Below, piece after piece: positions 1 through 7,923 of a stretch of 36,477 bases of DNA; positions within the stretch are counted from its first letter, which is position 1; every line of letters begins with the position of its first letter. The notes beneath the pieces are model-generated. The model saw nothing but the letters and a program-made list of their open reading frames with translations. It was not told the origin of the DNA and did not search any database. The DNA is from Verrucomicrobiota bacterium (GTDB taxonomy: Bacteria > Verrucomicrobiota > Verrucomicrobiia > Limisphaerales > UBA1100), in NCBI GenBank assembly GCA_030747505.1, contig JASLKQ010000029.1:1-36477 (forward strand). Direction: 5' to 3'. A program made the translations under genes and the position numbers.

Positions 1-61
1 CCTGCTTGGGTTGATCTCCTCCCTGCTTGGGTTGATCTCCTCCCTGCTTGGGTTGATCTCC
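1..61 (-). repeat. 21-bp in-frame tandem repeat, about 3 copies, open at the window edge
   Basis: The unit is 21 bases on the plus strand (copies at 1-21, 22-42 and 43-61, the last diverging after 61). The copies are identical over the shared bases. The unit length is a multiple of three and encodes GDQPKQG on the minus strand. The array probably continues beyond base 1. Such identity suggests recent slippage expansion or contraction. Confidence 0.9.
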
Positions 62-382
62 TTTAGAATTCGCACGAGCTAAGCGCTCGTTATGCCGATC
101 GGCTCTTTCAATATCCATCTTGGGTTTCTGAAAAGGCGCCTCTGGCTTTGCAAATGGATTGTCTTTGGACTTCGACCTTTTAGCAAACAGCCACTCGGTC
201 AACTGAAGTTGTGCGTCAATATCTCCCTTCTTGGCGGCTTCCCGACACATTTCCAGTGCATTTTCAACTTTACCAATATAGTAAAGTCTTTTGGCATTCT
301 CCAACGCATTGAACTCCGCTGCTCCTAAATCAGCCGGAAGCCAAGAGAACATCAATACCAGTATAAACTTTGAATTACTCAT
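1..382 (-). CDS. Secreted Sel1/TPR-like protein with GDQPKQG repeats, partial
   Basis: This gene runs off the left edge, so only its first 127 codons are visible. The ATG at 382 follows GAGG closely and lies 29 bases after the stop of the upstream coiled-coil gene. Residues 1-21 look like a signal peptide (KFILVLMFSWLP followed by ADLGAA), so export is likely. Residues 24-66 form a helix pair (ENAKRLYYIGKVENALEMC then KKGDIDAQLQLTEWLF) typical of Sel1/TPR repeats. A Pro/Lys-rich linker follows, then three copies of the heptad GDQPKQG, still repeating at the window edge. It is the last visible gene of the MoxR cluster and probably part of that transcript. The function is unknown. The TPR-like segment suggests a protein-binding role, but that is inference. 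Confidence 0.72.
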   Translation of the reverse strand, partial: MSNSKFILVLMFSWLPADLGAAEFNALENAKRLYYIGKVENALEMCREAAKKGDIDAQLQLTEWLFAKRSKSKDNPFAKPEAPFQKPKMDIERADRHNERLARANSKGDQPKQGGDQPKQGGDQPKQ

Positions 383-411
383 TTCATCGCCTCGAATCTC
401 TCTTCAACCTA

Positions 412-1989
412 TCACAGTTTACTCAAAATTGCCCTTGCTTTTTCCTCCGCTGCCTTGAGTTCAGCAGCACTCAATTCCTTTTTAATTCTGTTGAGATGAA
501 TATTCGCCTTCACAGCATTAGATTTTTGCCCCGGAGTTTTTCTGGCATGCTCTCGCGCAACATAAGCCCACATATACGCCTCAACCGGGTCCGTTTTGCC
601 CCTCCCTATTCCACTCCCCCCCTTCTTAGGATCATTGCCCGCCTGTTGCTGCTGGCCCGATTCCCCTTTCTGCGCCATCTGTTGGGCCTTTTGCGCAGCA
701 GCCTTTGCAGCAGCCTGGGCTTTCTCTGCCGCCGCTTTTTGACCCGGATCCTTCGCCGCTTGAGCTCTCTCTCCGGCCTTCTGCGCCGCCTGATCCAACG
801 ACTTGGCCGCCTGATTCAACGCATTGCTCATCGCCTGCATCTTCTCTTCGGGACTCTTTGAGGGATCCTTCATCGCCTGCTCCCCTTTCTCCGCCGCTGC
901 CTGCAGTGATTCCTTGGCTTGCTTTAAATCCTCTTTCGCCTCCGCCTTGGCTTGCTCAGCATCCTTCTGGATTTTCGGAACCTCCTTTTCAGCCATCGCT
1001 CGCGCCTGTTCCACCGCCGCTTTCACATCCTGCTCATTGGCCCCCTTCTTAGGATCATTGCCCGCCTGTTGCTGCTGGCCCGATTCCCCTTTCTGCGCCA
1101 TCTGTTGGGCCTTTTGCGCAGCAGCCTCCATTTCTTTTTTGGCGTCCTCCAGGGTAGATTCAGCAATGTTACGCAACTCGTCCTGCATGATGGGATTGTC
1201 TTTTAGTTTCTCCTCAAGAGCCCGCAACTGCTCAGCCGGAGACATGTTGGCGAACTCAAGCACCTGCTTAAGGTCACCATAGTCCTTGTCATGCTTTTCC
1301 TTGAGGCCAAGCTCCTTCTCCCTTGCAGCCAACCAGGCTCGAGTCTCATCAGTCGCCTCCCGGTAGTGTTCGGCAAGTTTATCAAGAGTTTGTTGAAGCT
1401 TTTCCTGATTACGAGTCGCCGTATTAAACGAATCAACCTGATCCTTCGCAGCCTCGTTGACAGTAGATTCTTCCAGCGCATTCTTGGCATCGAGGGGAGG
1501 CTTTTCCAGCGTCGCCCGCGCAATGTCCGCTTCCCGGGCGCGTCTGAGCCCCTCCATATCACCCTTGTTAATACTGGAATCGGTTTCCTCTCTGGCTCTA
1601 CTCGAAAGCATATCACGTACCCGCTCAATCTTTTGATTAAGCTTTTCCTGTCGGTCCATCAGATTCTTAGCTTCTTTGGTATCCGACTTGCCGTTTTTAT
1701 CAACTGATTCTGCCAACTTGCCAGTTTCCTCTTTCAAACGTTCAGCAGCAACAGACAGGCTCCCTAAACTTTCGGAGAGCTCCGGGGCAGCAATCATCAA
1801 ATCGTTGCGTGCTTTAGCCAGATCCATTCGCATCTGTGCTCGAGCTTCCTCAAGCCCCTTCTTGATATGGTACAAGTCCTTATAGACCTTCTTCAAAGAA
1901 CGTGGCTCTTGCCCTCGAGTAGAAATCGTGAAAAGAAGCAACACGACTATGAGCGGAATCTGTATATTGCCTCGGGTCGGTACTGTCAT
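412..1989 (-). CDS. Secreted Ala/Gln/Lys-rich coiled-coil protein
   Basis: A 525-residue protein whose ATG sits directly after the TAG of the preceding DUF4175-like gene, so the two are probably translationally coupled. Residues 8-27 are a hydrophobic export signal (IQIPLIVVLLLFTIS) followed by a charged region, consistent with a periplasmic protein or one anchored by its N-terminus. Almost all the rest is predicted helical and highly charged, with long heptad-like Ala/Lys/Glu/Gln runs. A 29-residue block (AAQKAQQMAQKG onwards) occurs twice and is identical at the DNA level. The C-terminal 60 residues (PVEAYMWAYVAREHARK to AILSKL) are less repetitive and may be a separate module. I recognise no enzyme motif. 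Proteins of this type sit beside MoxR/VWA clusters in related genomes, so a structural or scaffold role is a reasonable inference. Confidence 0.8.
   Translation of the reverse strand: MTVPTRGNIQIPLIVVLLLFTISTRGQEPRSLKKVYKDLYHIKKGLEEARAQMRMDLAKARNDLMIAAPELSESLGSLSVAAERLKEETGKLAESVDKNGKSDTKEAKNLMDRQEKLNQKIERVRDMLSSRAREETDSSINKGDMEGLRRAREADIARATLEKPPLDAKNALEESTVNEAAKDQVDSFNTATRNQEKLQQTLDKLAEHYREATDETRAWLAAREKELGLKEKHDKDYGDLKQVLEFANMSPAEQLRALEEKLKDNPIMQDELRNIAESTLEDAKKEMEAAAQKAQQMAQKGESGQQQQAGNDPKKGANEQDVKAAVEQARAMAEKEVPKIQKDAEQAKAEAKEDLKQAKESLQAAAEKGEQAMKDPSKSPEEKMQAMSNALNQAAKSLDQAAQKAGERAQAAKDPGQKAAAEKAQAAAKAAAQKAQQMAQKGESGQQQQAGNDPKKGGSGIGRGKTDPVEAYMWAYVAREHARKTPGQKSNAVKANIHLNRIKKELSAAELKAAEEKARAILSKL
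618..704 (-). repeat. 87-bp direct repeat, copy A
   Basis: Bases 618-704 match 1041-1127 with no mismatch that I can see. The spacing is 423 bases, a multiple of three, so both copies are read in the same frame and encode the same 29 residues inside the coiled-coil gene. Perfect DNA identity rather than just protein similarity points to a recent duplication or gene conversion. Confidence 0.9.
1041..1127 (-). repeat. 87-bp direct repeat, copy B
   Basis: Second copy of the repeat at 618-704. Identity stops abruptly at 1128 (c here, t at 705), while the coding frame continues through both copies. It encodes the AAQKAQQMAQKG / ESGQQQQAGNDPKKG block. Confidence 0.9.
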
Positions 1990-4977
1990 CTAATTCTTTT
2001 GGTTGGGTTTAGGGAAAACTCCCGACCGTTTCAATCGCTCGGCCATCTCTTTGTGAACAGTTCTAGCTGCCGCACCTTCCTCAATAAGATCGTCCAACTT
2101 TCCCTCTCCCGCAAGGCCTATCCCCTTAAGTTTTTTCTTCGAAAACGAGTGCCGTTGCCGTATCCACCGCCAATCTTGAGGCCGAAGGGAATTGACATCA
2201 GTAGCCTTGTCCTTCCAGCGCTCCCTTTCAGCAAGGCCTTTCACTGCTTCAGTCAGCAGGGAAAGTTCATGTGCCGCTTCGTAGGCAAGCATGGCATTGG
2301 CAATGAGCTTCAATCGACCTTTCACTTTCTCTGAATCCTCTTCCACCTGAACCCACTCACTTACTACACCCAAAGATTCAGCCGCCCGAATAAGATTACT
2401 CGGATAAAGCGGATCCCCGGAAGCATTTTCTAAGCGTGCATATCCACGCAAAATATCCTGGGTAACATTCAATCCAAAAAGCAACTCAGCCCCCTCTTTC
2501 TTTTTCCTCTCAACAGGATCAATGAGCACTCCAATCACCTTGCTGGAACCCTCATCTTCTTTTATAAGTTCTCTCTGTTTGACAAAAAACCCTTCAGTGA
2601 CATCTTCAGCCAACTCTCTTAAAGAACTCCTTGACCGAGATATAGCTTCAGCCCACTCCCGGCCCTTCTTAAGAAATGTTTCATCGGGCTGATCTATTGA
2701 AGCATGCACATCCATGATTTTTTTGTGGGCCTTCTTAAGGCTGTCGTGTTCTCTTTTAAATTTCTCTTTTAACCCTGGCTGCCCCGAAAAATCCTCAGCC
2801 AAACCCTCTAATATTTTTATTGCAGCGACCAACTCTTTTCCTACCCCTTTCTGGCTCCGCATGAGCCGATCCCAGACAACATCAACCTTGGTATTCTTTT
2901 CCGATTCAGCATCACGATGCATTCTACTTGCAGCACGCTCAATGTGATCCAAATAATCCATAACCAGAGCCGCTTCATCAGCAGCGAGATACGTTCTCAT
3001 AACAGTATCCACCAGCCGGTTGGTTAAACCAATCTGCTTGCGGAGCTTGTCCAAAGACACGGAACTTTCCCTATAGCGGACTGTTGTATCGACGGGCTCA
3101 GAGTTCAATACTTCTAATTGTCTTCTCGACCGGCGCAGCCAATCTTTTTCCAAACGCAAACTCAAACGACCTACAGATCTGTAAGTCTCTGCCTCACGTC
3201 CAGAGTGAGCATTGGATGCAGAGGAAACGATTTCTTCCACAGCTTGATTCCAAGCTCCTTGGGCAACGCGGATATTGTCTATGGCATCGGTAGCCATGCT
3301 GATATTCTTGGGTTCTTTGAGATCCTTTAAATCTTCAGGCAATGCGTTCAGGAATTTTTCGGTTGTTTTCACCGCCTGCTCAATGGAGTCAATAAGGTTC
3401 CTCATTTGACCAATCTTCTCGGTTCTATTATCTCTGAGGAGCTTGGAATCCACCTTTATCCGCACCGGCAGAGACTTCGTACGACGTAAACCTCCGAGGT
3501 CAGTCACCACCAACCTAGTATCCACCTCATCATTCGTTTTGAGCTCATCAAGACCCAGTAAATCCCATTCGAATTTAACCACTTTGTTGGTAGGAAACGA
3601 TCCGGAGAGGTAATTGGTGGGAATCGTTTTCCATTCGGCCTGATTAATTCTGTATTCCTGTTCCAATTTTTCGACTCCTATATCGTCAGCGACTTCTCCT
3701 GCAATCTGAATAATGATCTCCGGTCGTACGGTCACCTCAGAATCTGGCCGGATGATTTTAACCTTAGGCTTGGCGTCGGATTGAGCTCTGATAAAATATT
3801 CCACTGGCGCATTGTTTTCCAAACCTTCAGTTGAGTTGAGATCCACCTTGTAAGAATCATTCCCTTCCTTCATGAATTCATTCTCAAGGCTCAGTTCCCA
3901 TTTTTTTGCGGTGATCGGTATAAAATCTCGAATACTGGTAACCGATCCAACGTTCAAACGCATTTTAGCTGTATTAACAGGCTGGTTGAGGTGTAGCACC
4001 AATTTCACCTTAGAGCCAACAAGGGCATCCAAATTCCCGTTATCATCATTTTTGACGACCGGTTTACGACGGGTATAGGTGGGATAATCGTATAATTTTT
4101 CGTAACGAATGACCTGTGGCCGTTGCTTGCTTCTGACTGTATAACGGCGGCTCACCGCATCGCCGGCATGGATCCGATAAACCATGTCCTGCGACTTCAC
4201 TGCAACAGAGGTGGTGTATCTATCTTCTGCCTTCTGGCTTGGCGCGGGTTTAAATGCTGCTTTTTGTTTCTGACCTTCACCCCACTCGACAACAAGAAAA
4301 GGCATCTCCTTTAGCTTGGGCCCTCGCACCTGAATCATTATTTCCTCATCAGAATTTTCCGCCCAAATTACATTACCTCCTTCTGGAGTTAGCACCAGAA
4401 TCTTGTTGCGTGAAACGCGATCAATGTTTGCCATCGGAACCAGTGCTCTAACGAGCAATGTACGCCCTGATGAGAAAGCTGTCATTATTCCAGCAATCAG
4501 AACCACTGCAGCCGCAGCGATTAGCCAAACTTGAACCAGCTTGGCCGGGAGCAATCTGCCCATTTCCAGTCCATGCAAATCCTCGATTACCCTGCTTTGA
4601 GCCTGTTCACGGAAGAGATCGGAATCATAACCATTGGATTCTTCGGCCAGCTCTACTGCTGAAAGTAATTTTGATTTTAAAATCGGCTCCTCACGCTCCA
4701 TCATTGCCGCAAGTTCACGATTATTCAATACCCTGAGGAGTGGCCGGATACACGCAAGCCACGTGATTACCATGGCTGTCAAATACATACCGCTACTGAG
4801 CACATATCGCGCACGATCCTCCATCACGATCAGGTAGTCGGCCAACGACAGGATGAGTAACCCACCTAAAAGTGCCAACACCCCACAACAAAGGCCGCGC
4901 AGGAAAACCAATCCACGAAAACGACTGCGAAACGCAAGTAACTTAGCACGTATATATGGATCGAGTCCTGAAGTCAT
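1990..4977 (-). CDS. DUF4175-like large membrane protein
   Basis: A 995-residue protein. Three hydrophobic segments near the N-terminus (about residues 24-46, 58-80 and 148-167) anchor it in the inner membrane. Residues 170-500 look like beta-rich, probably periplasmic domains (for example VIRYEKLYDYPTYTRR and DDIGVEKLEQEYRI, resembling the DUF4175-type repeats seen next to VWA proteins). From about residue 505 to the end the chain is mostly charged helix and probably coiled coil. No catalytic motif is visible. The stop abuts the next start with no gap. A gap of 107 bases separates it from the VWA gene upstream, with no clear promoter or terminator. The family assignment comes from overall architecture and context, not a signature motif, so it is moderate. 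Confidence 0.75.
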   Translation of the reverse strand: MTSGLDPYIRAKLLAFRSRFRGLVFLRGLCCGVLALLGGLLILSLADYLIVMEDRARYVLSSGMYLTAMVITWLACIRPLLRVLNNRELAAMMEREEPILKSKLLSAVELAEESNGYDSDLFREQAQSRVIEDLHGLEMGRLLPAKLVQVWLIAAAAVVLIAGIMTAFSSGRTLLVRALVPMANIDRVSRNKILVLTPEGGNVIWAENSDEEIMIQVRGPKLKEMPFLVVEWGEGQKQKAAFKPAPSQKAEDRYTTSVAVKSQDMVYRIHAGDAVSRRYTVRSKQRPQVIRYEKLYDYPTYTRRKPVVKNDDNGNLDALVGSKVKLVLHLNQPVNTAKMRLNVGSVTSIRDFIPITAKKWELSLENEFMKEGNDSYKVDLNSTEGLENNAPVEYFIRAQSDAKPKVKIIRPDSEVTVRPEIIIQIAGEVADDIGVEKLEQEYRINQAEWKTIPTNYLSGSFPTNKVVKFEWDLLGLDELKTNDEVDTRLVVTDLGGLRRTKSLPVRIKVDSKLLRDNRTEKIGQMRNLIDSIEQAVKTTEKFLNALPEDLKDLKEPKNISMATDAIDNIRVAQGAWNQAVEEIVSSASNAHSGREAETYRSVGRLSLRLEKDWLRRSRRQLEVLNSEPVDTTVRYRESSVSLDKLRKQIGLTNRLVDTVMRTYLAADEAALVMDYLDHIERAASRMHRDAESEKNTKVDVVWDRLMRSQKGVGKELVAAIKILEGLAEDFSGQPGLKEKFKREHDSLKKAHKKIMDVHASIDQPDETFLKKGREWAEAISRSRSSLRELAEDVTEGFFVKQRELIKEDEGSSKVIGVLIDPVERKKKEGAELLFGLNVTQDILRGYARLENASGDPLYPSNLIRAAESLGVVSEWVQVEEDSEKVKGRLKLIANAMLAYEAAHELSLLTEAVKGLAERERWKDKATDVNSLRPQDWRWIRQRHSFSKKKLKGIGLAGEGKLDDLIEEGAAARTVHKEMAERLKRSGVFPKPNQKN

Positions 4978-5084
4978 AAATAAGTGACGCCTCTGAAGGA
5001 AACCTACACCCTTTCGATCTTTTTGGGAAGGAATGTCACATCTTGTTCATTAGCCGGAACCCTCTTCGACTTAGCATGTAAAAA

Positions 5085-7910
5085 CTACACCAGCCCTTTG
5101 ACCCGTCGCAAAACCCACTCTGTAGTAAGTAACACCATAATCGGAACAAACCACCAGTAACTCTGCCATAAATGGATTTCCCTAACAACCTCCCGCCGGT
5201 CACTAGCCGGCCCCAATTTATCAACCAGACGATGCATCTCCTCCTCACGATAATATTGCCCGCCTGAATCCTTGGCTATCTGACGCAACAAAAGTTCATC
5301 ACAGCTTAGTCGTCCCAATTCCCCAAATGGGTTTGAAGACACAGTGAAAGCGGTGCTGGCTTTAATTGCTTGTTCTGGTACTCCGGGAATCTTCACACGA
5401 ACCTCATAATTCCCCGGTTCCAAAGGGGCAGTCACTCCACGAAATGTCAATGATTCTGGATCATTCTCCAATGGCACCGTACCGAATATACGGCCCTCAC
5501 GGATGATGACTGCTTCAGGTTTTAAATCCTTTTGTTGAGACAGTTGAGGGTTAGTAACTCGAAGGCGAATCCTTGCCGTTTCCTCCACTTCATATGTTGG
5601 AGGGCCTGAATCCAAGGCAATATAAGCATCCTGAACAGCAAAAGGAGGCTCCATAATCCATTTACACACCTGATTCCAATACTGCTGATGATACAAATCA
5701 CCCACATCGAATCTCCAACGCCACGATTCGTCAAAAGCCGAATAGAGTACGCGCCCTGCGCCAAAACGGCGAAAGACCAAGCCAGGAGTAACAGTTTTTC
5801 CATTAACCACTTCCAGCAGAGTTTCAGCCCCCGGTAAAGCCTCCGATCGCGCCACCCATCGTGGTCCGGGAAGTCCATTCCATATATTAAGATTAGCAGC
5901 CCTGTCTGAAGCAAGCATGAGTGGTCCCTGTGCCCCCCCTGCGCCCCGAAAACGCAGTTGTGTACCCATACCACGTACTTCAGCCTGTCCTCCAACACCC
6001 AGTTTCACCGGCAGCAGGTCGTATACCGGAGTTCCCATAAATCCAGAATGCCGTTTCACGCGACCATCAATAAAAATGACCCCGCCACCATTAATCTGGA
6101 CGAACTGCTTTAGCCATATCAGTTCATTGGGGCCGAATACATCCTTGGAGACATCACCAATAATGATGAGCTGATATTGAAAGAGTAAATCACGCGTATT
6201 AGGGAACTCACCGGCAAGATTACCGCGCTTGCCTAAAAACGATCTTTGACCGGACCATCGACCAAGTATGGTATTTACTTCCCATCGGTCATCACGTTCT
6301 AGGAGGTTTCTCAGATACCGAAATTCCCAACGGGGCCGACTATCGATAAGCATGATTCGCGGTTTTTGCGTAACCACATTGACACGCAGGGTTCCCACAT
6401 TGTTATCATCCTTGGATTCCCCGGGAATGGGAGGAAGTACTACTCTAAAGTTGATCGGCAGGTTAGCATAACGAATATCACGTCTCTGATTTGCCTGTGC
6501 AAACTTCACTATTTCTTCCATCGGAAAAACAAAGGGAAGCTTTCGTCTAGTCCCCGCAGTAACAAACTGCTTCTCCCACACCATTCTTCCTTCATGCTCA
6601 ATGCGAACGGCAAACGGCTTCCCCGGATCCATTCCATCATGAAGGATTATATTGCCCGAAAGCATTGCATCCGGATACACCGAACTAGGCGTCTCGACCT
6701 TAAGCACCGCCAGATCACGCGTTGCTTCGATTGCCCCAATCCCAACCACATGCACGGCAATCCCTCGATCCTTGAGCTGCCCAGCCATTGCCAGAGGCGA
6801 CGCACTCTCTACGTTGTGTTGACCATCGGAGAAGAGTATGACGAAAAGTTTTTCCTGAGGATCTTCAGAAACTGCGCCTTCCACGATTCCGGTACTCAAA
6901 TCAGTAACCATGTTCGTTGCCGCAACCGGCAATGTCTGCGGAGGGGCATTGTTTCCCTCAGGATCATCGGATTGCTCGGTGTCTTTGCCTTCCACATTCC
7001 CAATGGCCCCTGGGTGCCACAGCATCTGGAATCGCCGCGCAGTCAAGGCAAGTAACTCAACTTTGTGCTGAGCAGCCAATTGGCTGACCAGCCCGTCCGC
7101 ACCTCCCAAAAGCTGGCTCTCCAGACGTTGCCAACGTGGAGTACGATTAAAGCGTTCGACAGCCGCATGAGCATCCTCGTCCATGGACTCCAGTGCAGAC
7201 GGGCCTTTCGGAATCAATCCCCTGATTTTTTTCTCCCAGAGATCCACTTCCGGCTGTAGTGCAAGTAAAATGGACTTTTCATCTTCACCTGCCTGATCTG
7301 GATTCACTTTCTGGAAGGGAATGAGCACTCCCTTTTTGAAGTCATCGAGTTGCCCTTTTGTCCAACCCTCCAATTTCATGGTTTCAAGAAATTTTGCTGT
7401 TTGTTGAGCAAGAGCCTCCCCTTCTATTACATGCTTAGGAAGATTGTTCGGAGTATCAGCCGCCATAGTAATCAGCAAGCGTCGCAGTTGATCGAGCTGA
7501 TTCAACGCATCCTCCACATGAAAATCATCCGCTGCTCCCTCCACCCATCCAAGTCGACGTAAGATTCGGAGTTTGCGCGTTGTTTCCATTTGTTCATCAG
7601 TTGCCTTCATGCTGGCTGAAGCATCCACATACATGAGCACCCGAGCGGTTGCGCCAATGGAAGTCCGGTGTTGGATTCCCGGTCCAGAAAGCATCATTAC
7701 TGCGAGCAAAACCGCACCTCCCCGAAGCAAGGGTAACAGCCAAAACCCCTTAACTGCCCGCCCTTGAAGATCACTACGGTATATCCAAGTGGAGAACCCA
7801 ACAGCCCCCGCGGCAAACAACAAAACAACCCACCATGTTATATCCCCGGAAAAATGAAAGCGCGAGCCACTTTCCGTTTGCGCAGCTAACATGAGTTTCC
7901 AATTAAGCAT
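5085..7910 (-). CDS. Membrane VWA protein with glutamine-amidotransferase-like domain
   Basis: The frame is open from 8027, but I place the start at the ATG at 7910, 13 bases after the previous stop, giving 941 residues. Earlier starts would overlap the upstream gene by about 100 bases and encode an atypical Cys-rich stretch. Transmembrane segments lie near residues 24-44 and 55-75, with one at the C-terminus (WWFVPIMVLLTTEWVL). The VWA MIDAS motif DASAS is at 96-100, and the later strand VILFSDGQHN is near 357-366. Between them lies an unusually long helical insertion (roughly 103-255). Residues around 515-740 (PRIMLIDSRPRWEFRYL onwards) match the class I glutamine-amidotransferase-like fold found in such proteins, without a convincing catalytic triad. 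A metal-dependent adhesion or scaffolding partner of the MoxR ATPase is the likely role. Confidence 0.82.
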   Translation of the reverse strand: MLNWKLMLAAQTESGSRFHFSGDITWWVVLLFAAGAVGFSTWIYRSDLQGRAVKGFWLLPLLRGGAVLLAVMMLSGPGIQHRTSIGATARVLMYVDASASMKATDEQMETTRKLRILRRLGWVEGAADDFHVEDALNQLDQLRRLLITMAADTPNNLPKHVIEGEALAQQTAKFLETMKLEGWTKGQLDDFKKGVLIPFQKVNPDQAGEDEKSILLALQPEVDLWEKKIRGLIPKGPSALESMDEDAHAAVERFNRTPRWQRLESQLLGGADGLVSQLAAQHKVELLALTARRFQMLWHPGAIGNVEGKDTEQSDDPEGNNAPPQTLPVAATNMVTDLSTGIVEGAVSEDPQEKLFVILFSDGQHNVESASPLAMAGQLKDRGIAVHVVGIGAIEATRDLAVLKVETPSSVYPDAMLSGNIILHDGMDPGKPFAVRIEHEGRMVWEKQFVTAGTRRKLPFVFPMEEIVKFAQANQRRDIRYANLPINFRVVLPPIPGESKDDNNVGTLRVNVVTQKPRIMLIDSRPRWEFRYLRNLLERDDRWEVNTILGRWSGQRSFLGKRGNLAGEFPNTRDLLFQYQLIIIGDVSKDVFGPNELIWLKQFVQINGGGVIFIDGRVKRHSGFMGTPVYDLLPVKLGVGGQAEVRGMGTQLRFRGAGGAQGPLMLASDRAANLNIWNGLPGPRWVARSEALPGAETLLEVVNGKTVTPGLVFRRFGAGRVLYSAFDESWRWRFDVGDLYHQQYWNQVCKWIMEPPFAVQDAYIALDSGPPTYEVEETARIRLRVTNPQLSQQKDLKPEAVIIREGRIFGTVPLENDPESLTFRGVTAPLEPGNYEVRVKIPGVPEQAIKASTAFTVSSNPFGELGRLSCDELLLRQIAKDSGGQYYREEEMHRLVDKLGPASDRREVVREIHLWQSYWWFVPIMVLLTTEWVLRRVKGLV

Positions 7911-7923
7911 GTTCTCAATCACT

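Noticed and set aside
1-61. Short CRISPR-like direct repeats
   Set aside because: The units are contiguous with no spacers, are a multiple of three and are read in frame as GDQPKQG, so this is a coding tandem repeat.
370-861. 163-codon plus-strand open frame rich in Leu/Arg/Ser
   Set aside because: Shadow of the low-complexity coiled-coil gene on the other strand.
618-1127. 87-bp direct repeats as ends of a mobile element
   Set aside because: Both copies lie inside one continuous coding frame, with no transposase or inverted ends between them.
6366-7055. 229-codon plus-strand open frame
   Set aside because: It lies wholly opposite the VWA/amidotransferase gene, whose motifs are clear. Its composition is not protein-like.
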